Source of the DNA: Glossina fuscipes | Taxonomy: Eukaryota; Arthropoda; Insecta; Diptera; Glossinidae | Direction of reading: 5' to 3' | Length of the DNA stretch: 64,000 bases | Assembly: GCF_014805625.2 (NCBI RefSeq) | Contig: NW_023998415.1 | Location: forward strand, 22,325,469-22,389,468 | Part shown: positions 13,533-27,732 of the stretch, piece by piece | How the letters are laid out: the number at the start of each line of letters is the position of its first letter | Position numbering within the stretch: position 1 is the first letter of the stretch | Notes under the pieces: model-generated | Seen by the model: the letters and a program-made list of their open reading frames with translations, nothing else | Told to the model about the DNA's origin: nothing | The model's database searches: none | Translations under genes and position numbers: made by a program

Positions 13533-14744
13533 TTTGTTAATGCTTCTCTTGTTTGTTAGCGGCGGCGGCTGCTTTTGTAAGGAAAAAGAGCAAAAAGCTT
13601 ACGTTGCTGCCACACCTTTTTATTTGTTAGGACAACACGTTTTTGTAAAGGTAAATAAATGGTGACAAGTACTTCACTCTTTCTGTCTATCTGTCTGTGT
13701 GGTTCGTTAGTTGGTTACTTTTGCTTTTTTTTGTTTTTTTTTTGTTTTTTTGCTTTTTGTTTTAAAAGTTGACAAAAAAAAGTAGTCCGCACACCATTCG
13801 CTCTTGCGCGTCACCTGCTTATTTACACATTTAACAGTAATGCAATGCAATGCAATGTGCCTGTGACGTAGATTCGTTTTATGTTATGCTTACTTAGATT
13901 TTAATGATGCGTTGTTTGTTTGCTTTTTGCTTTATTTTGTTTTTAGTCTTTACGTTTTAAAGTTACTTTTTTTCCTTTAATTTCATTTGATTTTTCTTCA
14001 ATTTAATTCATTTTGATTTATTGTATTCTTTAATTGTTTAAATTCAATTGATTATACACTTACTTATGTTTTTTGATTAATTTTTTGATTTTTTTTGATT
14101 ATTTTTTTTATTATTATTTTGTTATTTTTTTTTTTTTAATTTTTTTTATTTATTTTTTTTTTTTTTAGTTATTTTGATTTGATATAATTTCTTTGTTTGA
14201 TATATTGCAGGTCGACCATATGGTATAAGGCGACAACTGAACAGTACTCACTATACCTGAATAGCAGTAGTCTATGATTTAAATTTGTTCGGTTTGTTGC
14301 ACGTGTCACTTGCTCCTATTTTACACATATATATCGATAAATGTTATGTACACGCACGCCTGAATTCACTTACTAACTACGGCATACATACGTGTACGTA
14401 TAAATGCAATAAGAAAAATCCATTGTTGTCTATGTTGTTTTTGTTGGTGCTGTAGCTGTTATTGTTCTTGTATTTTATTTCATGTTTTCAATTATATCAA
14501 CACTGTCCCCAAAGTAAAGCAGTCGATAGTTAAATGGGAAGATGTACAGGCAGCATTTTACTAAAGACCGGTTGCATAAACGTAAAGAAGTACAGGTATA
14601 TGCATACATACATATGTATGATGTGCAGTGCTTTTCTGCATGAGGTCTTTGGTAAATGTGTGTAGCAAACTAGTGAGCTGTAAAACAAGTATGTAGATAT
14701 GTGTTTACGTATTGTAAATATATGTATATATTTATAACATATAT

Positions 14745-14776
<32 letters not shown>

Positions 14777-16734
14777 ATATGCTATTACATATGCACATTT
14801 ACAATACACAGATTCCATGTCACTATGAGTTACATTAGATTCTTAGAAGTCGTCGATTGTTTTGCTGAAAATTGTTACTAAAGTCATGTCAGTTAGTTGG
14901 CTTCTGTTGTAGTCCTTGATTTTTATTGCTTCTCTTAATTTATTTATTTATTTTTCTTCTCCTTTTTTTCTGCTCTTATTGATGTTATAATTCAATTAAA
15001 ATACATCTTAAACTTAGTTAAGTTCTTTCCAAGAAATTTTTTCTTACTTTTGCGAAATGTTACTGATGTCAGTTTGTTTGGTTACTTTGTCATCAAAAAT
15101 TTTTAGACTTTTTTACGAAACTAAGAAACAGTAAACCGGAAGTAAAATGTTTTATTTCTTTTATAAATAAAATCGAGAAAAAATTTCCACTCAACCGCAA
15201 AAATATTTATAAAAAGGAAAGGTGAAGAACTAAAGTAACACAATAAGGACTTTATACATACATTGATCTTTTTTTTTTTTTTTTCTTTTGAAAAATCATT
15301 CAGAGATATCACATGTTAGCGGTATGTGAGAAGTATGATAGGAGGAAGAGATATGAAGGTGATGGCCGTTATCTAGCGGCAGGGCGTGCAATCGTCTTTA
15401 CCCACTAGTGGGAAAGTGTGCTTTTGGGAAATGTTACGTTCTTATCTACTGTCCGCTTCCGCTTTAATAGAAATAGAATAATATAATAAATAAGTAATAA
15501 AAAATAAAAAAACAAAAAATTATCATCTACAGAACAATAATTTGTCAACGTTTGTAGACATTGAAACTATGCAAAGATAAGATTATTCGTTGATGTTCGT
15601 TACAATCAACGAACAAGATGATGTACCTCAACATGAATCGACTTTTAAAGGTCATAAGTACATAATTGTTTTAATGAAATTATATGCAGTTGTATGTCCG
15701 TTTGTTAAAGTCTCTAAAGTGATTTTAATGGCTGCAGCAGGCATTGTGATCAAGAAAAAAAAAAAAAAAAAATATTAAATTATGTACCACATAAAGATCA
15801 GTAGTGCAGTTAAAATACATGTTTATATGAAATAATTGAAAAACAATGAATAACGAAAAGTTTAGCAAATAAAAAAAGAAAAAAAAAAAAACCGATTGCA
15901 TCATTGATTTAAAATTTAATTTAGAGTCATAGTAACCTAAGACCATATAATTGCCCATATTATATGTATGGAAAGGACTTGCCGCTATTCGCTATAGAAG
16001 TTGCTTATCAACGTTGCAACGTGAACGATGACTATGTAGAGAGAAAAACAACTGCGCTCTACCAAAGTGAATGAATGGACTTCGTTATGGGTTCTCTCAA
16101 ATTCAATTCTTTTAGCTGAAACGCCGCTAGTAATTTTCCTCACAGAAGCATACCGATAAAGAGCTCTTTTTGCAGACTATAATGTGTCCCTCTCCTATAA
16201 TTGTATGTCATATTTGGTTACTAAGTTTAAGCTAAGTAAGAGTTTAACTCCACACATGCACACACCGTGTAAGCAATTTTCATATAAAGATCGACGCTGG
16301 AAATGGTTTTAAAGGGTGTGGATGTCTCACAGAAAGCAAAATAAGATCGCAGTAGAACGGATGATAAGAAAAGCGACGAGGCAGTTTAATATGCATCACG
16401 CGCCAGCAATTATACCCATGCGATTAATAAATTTATATTTGTCTTCTAAATTGCGTTCTCCTATACTTATCAACGAGGTTGGATACAATAACTAAATTGG
16501 AGTATCAAAAATTTCATAATGCATATGTATTTTTGATAATGGTAGCATCCCGATTCAACTTAACTTTGCTCGTGCCTTGTCTCTTTATGTGTTTCTCGAT
16601 TTTCTGTCGCTTGTTGTCATCGAATGCTAGTTAAAGCAGCTCTAAATATTAAAACTTGTTGTGTACAATAATCCGGGTGTCAACCAATGATCACATCGAA
16701 CGCACGTCGAACTCAAGTCGAAAATGTGCAGACA
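13533..16734. other. 5' flank of the minus-strand exon and non-coding DNA
   Basis: The first ~100 bases above 13532 are probably 5' UTR of the minus-strand gene (a GCC-repeat region follows a pyrimidine-rich tract ending in CAAAAG, read on the minus strand, which could be a 3' splice site). Beyond that are T-rich tracts (13.7-14.2 kb), an AT hairpin (14.7 kb) and poly-A runs. No other gene is seen. Confidence 0.45.
14706..14812. repeat. Imperfect inverted repeat around a (TA)n core
   Basis: ATTGTAAAT at about 14711 is mirrored by ATTTACAAT at about 14797-14805, and the intervening sequence (ATATATG...CATAT, then TATATTATATA...TATAATATA) continues to pair toward a TA centre. The arms are each about 50 bp. 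It may be a small MITE-like element or just a slippage-generated palindrome. Confidence 0.55.
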
Positions 16735-17490
16735 TGTCTAATTTACAGTATGTCCGTCTGTCCGCCTGTGTAATGTCTGTCTTAAACAGCTTAGCTTGGT
16801 CACAAGAATGACGCTATTGACGTCAAATGTGGCAGAAACATTGGAAGTTATTGTACGTAGGGTTGTATTGAAAATGGGCAAAATCGGTCGATGGGTACAC
16901 GCCTACAGTATTACGCAAACTGGGAACACATCTATTTTTCAAAGGGTTCAGAAACAGGTTTTTTGATCATTACTCATAAACTACAAAAAATAAATCTATA
17001 AAAATTTAAATATCGTACAGCGATGTTGTACTGGCTCCACAAAAATTGGCCATATCTCCCCAATTTTATACTTGATCATAATATCACTTTTCTCCAATAC
17101 CAATAATGCATAGAAGCCAGCTTCAAATTCAGCCAGTTTCAAAGTCGGAATGCACCTAAGCATGTCCGTCCGTTCATCTGTCCATCTATCCGTCCGTAAC
17201 TGTGTAGTATATATGGTAAATATTTTCCTGGTCGATTTCCTGGAAATAAACTTATGGCCTATAAACTTGCAATAGAATTTAAGTTACATGCGTATGTAAC
17301 AAAAACATGAAAAGTGAAGTCTTTCGCTTTCTCTCGCTCTTGATCGTTGCTCGTAAATTACAACAGGTGCTTCGTAGAAGTGTCCACAAAATTATTCTAC
17401 AAAAATAGAATAATTGTGATGGGTATAAAAAAATTTGGTCAAAACCGAATATAATTTTCTTACTTCCTTTATTCATTACCATCATTCATG
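16735..17490 (-). repeat. Dispersed repeat, one or two minus-orientation copies
   Basis: Read on the minus strand, the right end (17480 downward) gives a stretch closely resembling 51573-51625 (AAAATTATAT..., then TTTATACCCATCAC), and 17190-17130 gives GGACGGACATGCTTAGGTGCATT then TTTGAAACTG, matching 51824-51860. A second CGGACAGACGGACATA block lies at 16765-16748. No coding potential is visible. The same core occurs at 5.8, 46.7, 51.8, 52.2 and 60.7 kb, which shows a family rather than a single event. Confidence 0.65.
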
Positions 17491-18540
17491 CGGGTGAGCA
17501 TTAAAAAATTTTTTTAAAGCTAAAATATTTCGTATATTTCTTTCTAATAATGTTTTCGTTCGGGTTTTTGACTGCTCCGACCCATTACGTGTCAATGAAA
17601 AAAGTTTTAATCAAAATTTTGCAAAGCTTAGTGCTTATGCTAATATTCTGCCTATCGCAAGTGGAGTAGAGTTTTCAAGGCCAATTGCCTTAGATGCTAG
17701 TATTTTTAACTTTTGGTCTCAGAATTTATTTCTCTGTTAAGATAAATTCATCTGGATATCAAATGAATGCAATTTAAAGTTTTTACCCCTAATGACTTGC
17801 GGGCAGGTCTCGTGTGCTGAGCTTTTGGCTGATAAAGTGCTCTTCGTACTCTCTTCTAGAATTGCTTGGAGTAATCTTAAGCATGTTTTTCAGACTTCAT
17901 GGCATTCCTTCTCAAAGCTCCCTCATTAAACGCTATTTATTAAACTAATACTTTTTGCAACATCTTTGATCAAGGTCCACTTTTTTAAAAATGCCGATAA
18001 AAGTAAGAAAAAAAAGAGAAAAACTAAAATGTCATGAGTGCCACACATCACTGAATTAATGCAATTCGAATATAAGATTAAATGGGGATCTTTTGAAGAG
18101 TAAATGAAAAGATCGCGAATAAAAGATTGCTTCGATCATATCACGTCATGTGATGCACTGTGAAGAAAAAGGGTAAACTTACTCATCAGAAAGTTTTTCA
18201 GACACTCGCGATCGTTTTGAGTACGGACTATAAAGGAACAAGAAACTTATATGCGGACTATGGCTTGCCCAGCAGGACGATATATATTTTAATTGTGCAA
18301 TGCTTAAAGCTGAAGTCACGACCATACAGTTTGCTTACTTGTTTAATAGTATCGTGTTTTTTGTTGTTTTGTTAATAAATGTTGTCGGCTTGTTAGCGGT
18401 GAGCTACTCCAGGAACCGTTGTTGACATTGTATCTACAAACATTTGTTTTTCCCAATGTTTTCATAAGTTTTTAGTTAATTTTTTCTTTTTTTTTTTTTT
18501 TCTAGCTGCTGTTGATTGCTTTTTATATATATTTTTTTAT

Positions 18541-18544
<4 letters not shown>

Positions 18545-18578
<34 letters not shown>

Positions 18579-18585
18579 TATATAT
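18545..18585. repeat. (TA)n microsatellite
   Basis: A TA tract embedded in a T-rich stretch. Confidence 0.9.
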
Positions 18586-21435
18586 GTAAGTCGATTGTTT
18601 TATGAATTCGAATAATGCATTCGATCTATTTTTATGCGTTTTTCTTTTTTTTTTTTCATTTTTTGTTTAACACAATGTTTGCGTTTGATTTGGCAATTAA
18701 TTCGTGCATAGTCTCTAGTTTACATGCATGAATGAATGCTTGTTTTTCGCTTGGTTTTGTTTATTTTTAATTAGTTTGCTTAAATTATCCCATTATTATC
18801 ATTATCATTACTATCATTATATATGTTATGTATAATGTTGACAATGTGTCGGCATTTGTTTTAGATCTATTTAACCTTCATTTTTGTTTTGCTTTATTTT
18901 GTTTTTATTTTTTGCTTTTTTATTATCATTATTATTATTTTTGATTGTATAGAAATTTGTAGCATTTTTTTAAATGTTTATTATTTTGTTTTGTTAATTA
19001 TTTTGACTTTAATTTGCTTAACTTGCTGTAGTATTATTTTTTCATCTTTTTTTTTTTTTGTTTTTGGTTTTTTCCTTTTGTTTGTAAACGTTAAACATTT
19101 GAATTGAGCAATAGGAGAGACATGTTGCACAGAAATTTTCTATGTTAACATAGCCAACGACAAATTATTTGTAGTATAGCTGGTTAGTTCGAAATTGTGG
19201 ATATTGTTTAAAATAGTTTATTATTCTAAAAAATGTGTACTAAAAATGCAATAAAAAAAAATAGAAAAAGGATTGTCTTTTTTTTACCAAGCACTGGCTG
19301 GCATTAAGCGTACATTACAAAAATGTCCCCTAAGCCTAATGCATGGGGATCGTTTACTAAGCTAATAGTTATTGAGAATCAAATTTGAATTCATATATAA
19401 TATGCTCACTATAGTATATCAATTTTATAAAATGTGAAAGGTTTTGTTTTAAGAACATCATAATAATAATCTTTTGTGTGCGAGTACATAATTACTTAAA
19501 TACTAAAAATATTTTTGAAATAAATTTACATTACATTTCAACATATACATTCGCATGGCTGGTCTTTTGAAAATCAGGAGCATTATATAAATGCGTGTCT
19601 ATATATATATATATATATTTAAGCGAGCATTTGCAAAAATAGTTAATGCATTGATAAATAGACTTATAAGCAAACAAGCACAGATAAACTAACACATGCA
19701 TGCACGCACTCACAATTATATGTGATATGTGCGTAAGATTATTGATAGTTTTTCCTTTTTTTTTTTTTTTTTTTGTTTTATATTCGTATGAACAATTACT
19801 TCCTAATGCCAAGTAATTAAATTTAAACCACATTTTCAAGTAGTCAGTGATAACATATCTGCTTTGGAGAATGTAATTCTTCTCACCTCTTTCGGTATGT
19901 TTGTGTGTATTAAATCTTTACAGAAGAAAAAAAAAAAAAAAGTCAATAGAATTTCTTAAGTGTTTAACTTAAGCAATAAGCGTGTGATCACAGTACCATG
20001 CCAAAGGATTGAAAACCAAGTGCTATTACGAAATAATAAATGAAGTCAAGAAGTGTACAGTCCTTAAGGGCAATCACTTGAATTTATCTTTAATTTAAAA
20101 GTAACTAAACGTAAACGTAGTGAAAAGATGAATTAAAACTAAAATAAAAAAAAAAAAGCAGCAAATTAGACGCAGATTGTCGCAATTCTCAAGAACAATG
20201 TAAAGCCTTTTGATCTATGGCAAGTGCGATGAAATAAAGAAAGGAAGACATAGAGAAAAAAACCTGTTGTTTCTTTTAAAATTCTCCAATGCTTCGCTAC
20301 CACTTCAATCCTTCTATTATTCGTTAAAGACAGAGAAACGCGTCATTTGGTTTCTAAACCATTGAGAAAATCTTGAAAAAAATATCGTTTGTTTTCTTTC
20401 TCTTCTTGACGGTAGCAAAATCCCCAGACGAATGAAAATTTCATATTTGAGTTACGTCCACGTCTGTAGATATAGTAATCAATAGCCGATATACGTCGAT
20501 TATACTAAGCGAGAGTGGGACTTACATGCTGAAGTAAACATTTCAACACATTTTCCTCACTTTTTTTTCGGTCTCAGCCGCCTAGGCGTGCTTTTCATTA
20601 TTCGCTTGAGGAGAATAACGTATTAAAAGAGATGACTTATTTACGAAATGATTTTGCTTTCTATGTCACCAAAGCTGTGTGTGGTTCAAAAATCAACTCC
20701 CAATTGCAGTTGCGAAAATTGAATTAATTGGGGATAATTGAATTCATCTGGCAATCTTAAATATCATGATTTGAAAGCAATTTCTCGAGTTTTAATTTAA
20801 TACATAAATATATTTAATAGATATTATGAAAGAATTTTTATTATAACATCAATTACATCATCAATTACAGTCAAATTGTAATTAGCAATATGATAGCATT
20901 AAAGTTTGTTACTTATTGTGCGCTGTGTGAAAAATGTCGAGGCGCTGAGAAAAATTGTGAAGCTAAAAGAAGAAAAACAAATATGTTTGCCTCATCAATT
21001 TCATTTCGGCATTACGATCAAGAACTTGGTATTTAAGATGAAGAGGCATCAAACTGGCTAAGAGTTTCGTCTTGCACAAGCAACAAAAGCGTTCAGAAAT
21101 GTGATATACAAATGTAGACATTCTCGATATACGTTCATGTAAAAATCGGAACTTCTTCTAAAAGATCGCTCCATACTGTCTAAATATGCTATGTATGACG
21201 AAAAAACTAACACGAATTTTAGGTGAAAATCTTGATCCAGTCCAGTCTCTGCTTATAGCAACCAAAAAGGAATTTTTTTAAAAGCCTTTTCGCCCTTTGA
21301 AGAATTTTGCAGTTGACGGTAAACATGATGTGCATCACAGCAGCAGTGCAAAGAAATTAAAGTGCCTGTCTTTTTTCATATAAATGTAGATAGAACTAGT
21401 TGCGGGCACGGCTATGATAAGGACGGGCTGTTGGT

Positions 21436-21436
<1 letters not shown>

Positions 21437-21475
<39 letters not shown>
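21437..21475. repeat. (GA)n microsatellite
   Basis: GA dinucleotides with one AAAG interruption. Confidence 0.95.
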
Positions 21476-21479
<4 letters not shown>

Positions 21480-24400
21480 AGAAAGGGAGTAGTATATGTG
21501 AACGTTCAACCTACAAATAGAAATCTCAGGTGTCGTGGGGAACACAACTGCGGGTAGGTTCCTCCATTTCTAAGGATAATCGAATTAATGTTTCTCTACT
21601 TTTTTTGCTACATAAACTTATTTCCTAACGGGTTTTTTAGTGCGTTATTATACGCACAATATTATCATATATTTTTCAGATAGGGTCTACAATGCAATGT
21701 ATAAAACTGATTCGTTTTAATTGCCGTTTAATTTTGATTTTCTATTCGTTATGTGAAAAAATAGACAAAAACAGAAAAGATTTATAAAATCTTTAAATAT
21801 TCGTTTACTCGATGAGTTTGTAAAAGCTTTAAACGCGCTTGCTTCCTTTCTTGTGTTTACTTATTCTAAAATTGGGCAAAAGATAAAACCAATCGTCTTA
21901 ATGTTGACATTTCATCTAATGGAATTACTAACGAATGCTTTAATGGATTTTTAAGTTTTATTTATTAAATTTACAATCAGTCGGATATTGCCTCTTAAAA
22001 GCAAAATAATTAATAAGAAATTGCAAGTTTGCTCTTAAAAATGAAATCAATGCTTTGCTTCAATACGAAACTAGAAAGGAGAAGCGATTTTTGTAGTCGC
22101 CTCGAGAACCTCATTGCACCACGATATCCGTAGAGAAAAACATAGTGACTTACGTTCCTGAGTAAGCAAGTTAATGTTGCATATTCTGATCGGAATGAAT
22201 TGTAACAACAAAATTATACTCATACTTAACACTGTTCTATAAGCGAAAGAAATAAAAAAAACTCTGAGGAATAAAATAGACCAATCGATTTCGAGTGGCG
22301 CCATATAGATGGGAGATTGATGTACGTTTTTTTTGCTCTTGTATTCCAATCTAATTCTATAAAATCCAAGCTTTTACGGCAAATAATTTTATTTTATCTG
22401 TTTACCGATCTATTGGTAGAATTAAGAAACTTACAGACTACCAAAGGGATACTTCTTATCAAAGCTGCGGCCGAGCAACTAAATATGTGAATTACGAGAC
22501 ACATATGAAATAAATTCTCTGCTCATTTATAGCACCTTAAATATGCGGCTACCAAATTGTAATAAATGACGAGAAAAAATGAAAATTCCCCATGAAATAT
22601 GCTCGGATTTTTTCTAATCAGCACATCAAGTGAACGAGATGCTAGACACAAAAACCCGATCTGCTTATTTATGCATAAGACATAAACATAAATATAATTT
22701 TTATACTTTTCAATCGAGAAACGCCTTGAGTATCATAAACTCTCGCAATCAAAATGTTATTATTATCATTTTTTTATTTGCTTTTCAGTATCAATAAATT
22801 TCATGTTTAAAAAAAAAAAAACAAAACAGTACAGTACAGCACAGACCGACTGCTCCATTACTAGAGCAGTCATAGAGAGAATCATTTCTTTAGCTGTTCT
22901 AGCTAAACGTTTATGAATGTATTAACATATTGCTATCTGTTGATTTCTTGTCAAACATGTGTCTTTTCTATATTTCTCCAGATATTAGGAAATATGAAAA
23001 CAAAGATATAAGATAAGCAACATATGAAATGAGAAGACTTGTTTGCTCATCTCCTTGCATTGACAACATGGATTAGTGCGAATTTCATGCGGATACCGTA
23101 TAATCTAAATATGTACTTTGCGAGAGGGGTAAAGTTTCTAAGTGGATTGATTTCTCAAGGCCTCAAAAGTGAACATTGAAAATGAGTTAGTTACGTTTGC
23201 TCCCAAGTGCCTGCATAGCTGTGAAAATGCGGAAACAATTTGGAGGGTAAACAAAAGGTCATATTCCAATTTCGTGTCAATAACTTATGTATTTACATTT
23301 TGTCGAGCCATTGAGTAAATGTCCTTCGTTCCAAATGTCTTTATTCCCAATTAGCAAGAAAATGAATGAATGATCTCGATAACGATAACTTTTTATTGGA
23401 ACGTATCCAATATTCGCCCAAGAACGAATAGAATTATATTAGTTGTTAGAGGTATGTTAAATATTTTGCACCATTGTGCTCGGAATTGTATCAACAATAG
23501 CGGGCTTCCGGACATCTTTTTTATGTGCGACAACTTGAGCTTGTATTATGTAGTATAATAATGGTAAATATAATGTATAGCGTAACACACGCCAACCACT
23601 TTCAAATATAGCCTACTTGCGGGTATTTGTTTTCCTATCGCCACACAAATAAATGTACGTGTTTTCATGAAGCGGAAAGCAAGCCTTGTTAACTATAAAT
23701 TCTATGTTAAGCACAAAAATTTCACAAAAAATAGTTTAGTTTGATTTAATGGGAATGTAAGAAATAAAAACGGAATTTGAAAGTAGAAACAACTACTGCA
23801 CCGCTTAATTGTCGCTATCACACTTAAACCGCTCAGGTGCTATGAATTTATGCCGGTATGATTTAAAATTTTTTTTTTTTTCTTTCTTTTTTAATAATCG
23901 AAAGCACAAAAGCAATAGTTTAAATGCCCGCCTGTGTTTATATAAAAAAAAAAACGAAAAAACAAAAAAAAAAAAGATGTGAACATTTATACTGTAATGC
24001 ATGAAGACGTCTTTCTTCTTCTCTTTTATTATCTCCGAATTGTCTCCTCTCTCGCCAAGTGCGTGTGTTGCGTTCACAAGTTTGACTTTCACTTTAACCA
24101 ACACACTGCCACATTGCAATCATAACATTTTCAGGAATTATATAAAATACACACGCATACATACTGGCAGCTGTATGTTGCTGGCACTACTATTTATGTT
24201 GTTGCTCTTAATGTTGTTGCTGTTATTGCTGGAGTAATTATTAAAATTTTATCCATTTCCTTAAACCACTTTGCTTGTACTTTCCATAATCTGTACGCAT
24301 GTAATGAAGAAATTTATTATAATTTTTTATGTGCCGATGTGTATGCCCGTACGTACGCATGTAAGGACTTTAGGTCTGTTGCTTATGTTTACTGGACTCA

Positions 24401-25155
24401 TTGTGCGTATTAAATGCACATTTAATTTTAAATAACACTTTAGATGTAAAGAAAAACAAAAAAAAAAAACAACAAAAATACTTTCATCAAAATTGTTGAG
24501 TTTTTCGAAATACTTTCAATTTCCGGACGTTAAAAAAATAATATGAAAAACATTTCCTTAACGAATTTCACTTGATTACTTGGTACTGCTTAGCAATGTA
24601 TTTTCTTTTATTTGAAATATGCATTTGCCTTTATGTGTCTGTTCAAATGTGTGAGAGTAGAAAAATTGAAATTCAACTTAAGAGTTTGATACGCGTTTCC
24701 GTATGATCGACCGTTACAGTAGACGTTCTAATAAGTACTAAAATTATCTTAGAATCGTAACGCTACTTAAACCCCAAAACAAAAATTTTATCATTGTTCG
24801 ACCATGAGCAACTGTAGAATTTTAAGTGGCAGCAGCGGCAGCATCGCTCAACAAATCGTAAAAGCCGAAGCGTCTGCAAATGCATGTAAACGAACATCCT
24901 GCCTCCACTTACTACTATCACTTATCTCTATATAAATATTAACAAACTATGCCGTCCGTGTATGTAACTTGTAAAAACTCTCCACACGCGTTGCTCTATT
25001 TACAATTTACAACAGACAGTTACGTTATGTGATGTCGCATCAAAAGAACATTGTCCTCTGGCCCTGCAACATCTAAATGTGTAAACGAATCCCTTGTACA
25101 CTCGCATACAGCATCACAGCCAGAAACCATCAGATGTGCAAGTACAAGTATAATC

Positions 25156-25159
<4 letters not shown>

Positions 25160-25187
<28 letters not shown>

Positions 25188-25188
25188 C
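25160..25188. repeat. (CT)n microsatellite
   Basis: A pure CT tract; the RERERE-rich minus-strand frame across it is an artefact. Confidence 0.95.
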
Positions 25189-26302
25189 CATTCTCTGTCT
25201 CTCATCGCGAAAGTACTAAATTGACAAATTTTTGTACGCATGGTTTCTCTTTTTCCATACATTGCTGAGCAATTGAATGAGCACAATTTTTCTTCCATAG
25301 AAAAATTTCTGTTAGAATCCTTAAGATATTAAAACAAAAGAAAGAAAGAAAGAAGAAAAGCTTCGAAAACGAATTGTTATATCAGCTAATACGAAGCCTT
25401 ATAAAAGTCCATTCAAATTTCTGAAGTTTAGAAGGTTCCACAATTCCTACGACAGATGAGTAAATGGACGAATGTTTGCATCAATACATGTCAGTACGAA
25501 CTTTTTCAATAAATTAGCCAGATATTGCTCTGTCTTCAACTGTCTTATTCAAAAGCAGGATTGCTACTCCCAAAGTGGGTATTAGTTGTGGCCATGTTTA
25601 TATATTATTTTCTCAAGAGATATGCGCCAAATTCTATTGCGACCATAATCGTGACATGCTGACACCACATACTTTAGGGTCCTTGTCAAAATATGTCAAT
25701 ATTCTCGTTAAAGAAAAAGGCATTTAAGATATCCTTTGTCGCATTTCAAAGTTTCTTCTTGTTTTGCATTTTAATTTGTTTACAAAATCTTCGTATTAAT
25801 AATAATCAGAATGAGTGCATTGTAATGCGCATTGGATTCGCTTGCTTTGGTACCACGCGATAGGCTATTGCCCTTATTTGCACTGGCATAGTGCGAAATA
25901 CTAATTTGTGTACGTGAACTATACTTGTTGATGTTGTAGCAATGTTTGAGATGAGCATCGAAAGCGGGTTTAATTCGCTTGAAGACTACATCGCAAGATA
26001 AGCTTTCTAAATCTGAATTCAACTAAGCTCTTCGCGTATTTATCAGATATTGTAAAATAATATATTTCGTAATCAAATTGGATTTCTTAATTACCCGACA
26101 GTGTATGTTGTCCCTGTAACTAATATATCAGATTTACTCTCTTGTTTGCCTCTCTTTGGAGAGTTTCTGTATTTTGGGTATGGACACATACACCTACAGG
26201 TTACGTTAAGTTTGGTCATGTAAATGTTACTGACCTAGTAACCGTTTTCAAGTTTATTCATAATACTCGACCATCGCATCCATATGTTCTATTTGGGTAC
26301 AA

Positions 26303-26306
<4 letters not shown>

Positions 26307-26341
<35 letters not shown>

Positions 26342-26344
26342 TAC

Positions 26345-26389
<45 letters not shown>
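26307..26389. repeat. Long (TA)n microsatellite
   Basis: About 80 bp of TA with ACATATAC interruptions in the middle, the longest TA tract in the window. Confidence 0.95.
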
Positions 26390-26395
<6 letters not shown>

Positions 26396-27732
26396 TGTTG
26401 GGGGAACTCTTCTTGTCCTGTTATCCATTTTAGAAGAAAAGCAAGTAACGAGACTAAAATTTAGTACTTGCGAAGCCAAAATAGAGAATGATTTGTTAAT
26501 TTCAATGTTAGAGGGTAGAAATAATTTTGGAAACCAATGGTCTTGATGTTCATTTAATATAGCGGTTGAGACTATATGTAATTTAAGGAGCAAAGACAAT
26601 AGGCAGAATGAAAACATATTGTTAGTTGAGGAGAATTTTTCAAAATGTAAACTCAACAACTTAACGGAATCAATATGTGCATGCGATAGCGATACGATTT
26701 GTATTAAAGATCGCAACAATTTTCAGATTCCAACCAAATGCATGTCAAAATCAATCTAACAAAATCTGGTTCATACATTCGAATAAATTCTTGAACCGTG
26801 CAAACTGTATCACTGTCCTAACCAAACCTTTTTCCGTAAATAAGACGCCACGTGAGAGCAACAGCAAATCATAAGCTGGATTAAAGAACACCGCGTAATA
26901 CAATCGAAGTGTATTAACTGCGATTTACTTTTCTTAATATATTTTTATTTGAATTTAATAGCAATTATAAAGCCAGTTGCCAATATAAATTGTTACGTTA
27001 GCATAAATCATGTTCTTAGGAAGAACTAAAGACTAATCAAACGAACATGTTTTAACCCTTTCGAATACCTCAGTATAAATAATTTCTGCTAACAACAACA
27101 ACAACATTGTCGTATAGAGTGAAGAAGTCACCATGGGCCCTGTGAAAGAAACATGCTTCGCCTCTAGTCAAGTAGAGCACGCCCACAAGGAGTTTATTGC
27201 TTTCTATACTCGATTCAGTGAAATAAACTTAAAAGCACGCAATCCCCTCCTCTGGCAACTGGTTGTTTATTTTTAAAGAAATTGTTTCCCGGAGGGAGAT
27301 AGGAAGACTGCAGATATGTTCTCTTAACCAAGTTTCACTAAAGGCGAATATATCGAGCAGAAAGTCAGAAAGTCTCATACACTGGGGCGAAAACCAACTT
27401 GCTTAACAAAATTTTTGCTGCCAATGGGCGCTAGGTTCGCTCCCCATCACATAGCAATCAAAACAGACGATAAAGCAAGATGGTCACACCTGTTATACAA
27501 AATTGAAAAAAAAAAATGGCATCGAGCAAGTTAAGAATAGAATATAAAGAAAAACGAATTGCGCAAGAATACTGCAACGACCGCTTCATTATAATACACG
27601 CTTATATATAAGATACGAATACCACAGTATGCCTACACTACTGACCAGTTACAATAAACTCGAAAAACGATAAAAGGTTTATAGCAACGATAAACAATGA
27701 TTGACTGAACGATTAAAAGTTAGTAAATCTGT

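Larger units (their letters stand above)
17491..27732. other. Non-coding tract
   Basis: I see no supportable gene. It contains (TA)n, (GA)n and (CT)n microsatellites, long T-rich stretches near 18.5-19.1 kb, and many poly-A/T runs. A 153-codon minus-strand frame near 26.3-26.7 kb is partly a translation of a TA repeat and has no recognisable domain. Confidence 0.5.

Noticed and set aside
25020..25298. RERERE-rich minus-strand frame
   Set aside because: Product of the (CT)n microsatellite.
26258..26719. 153-codon minus-strand open frame
   Set aside because: About a third of it is a Y/I translation of a TA microsatellite, the rest has no domain or splice context, and no start or codon signal stands out.
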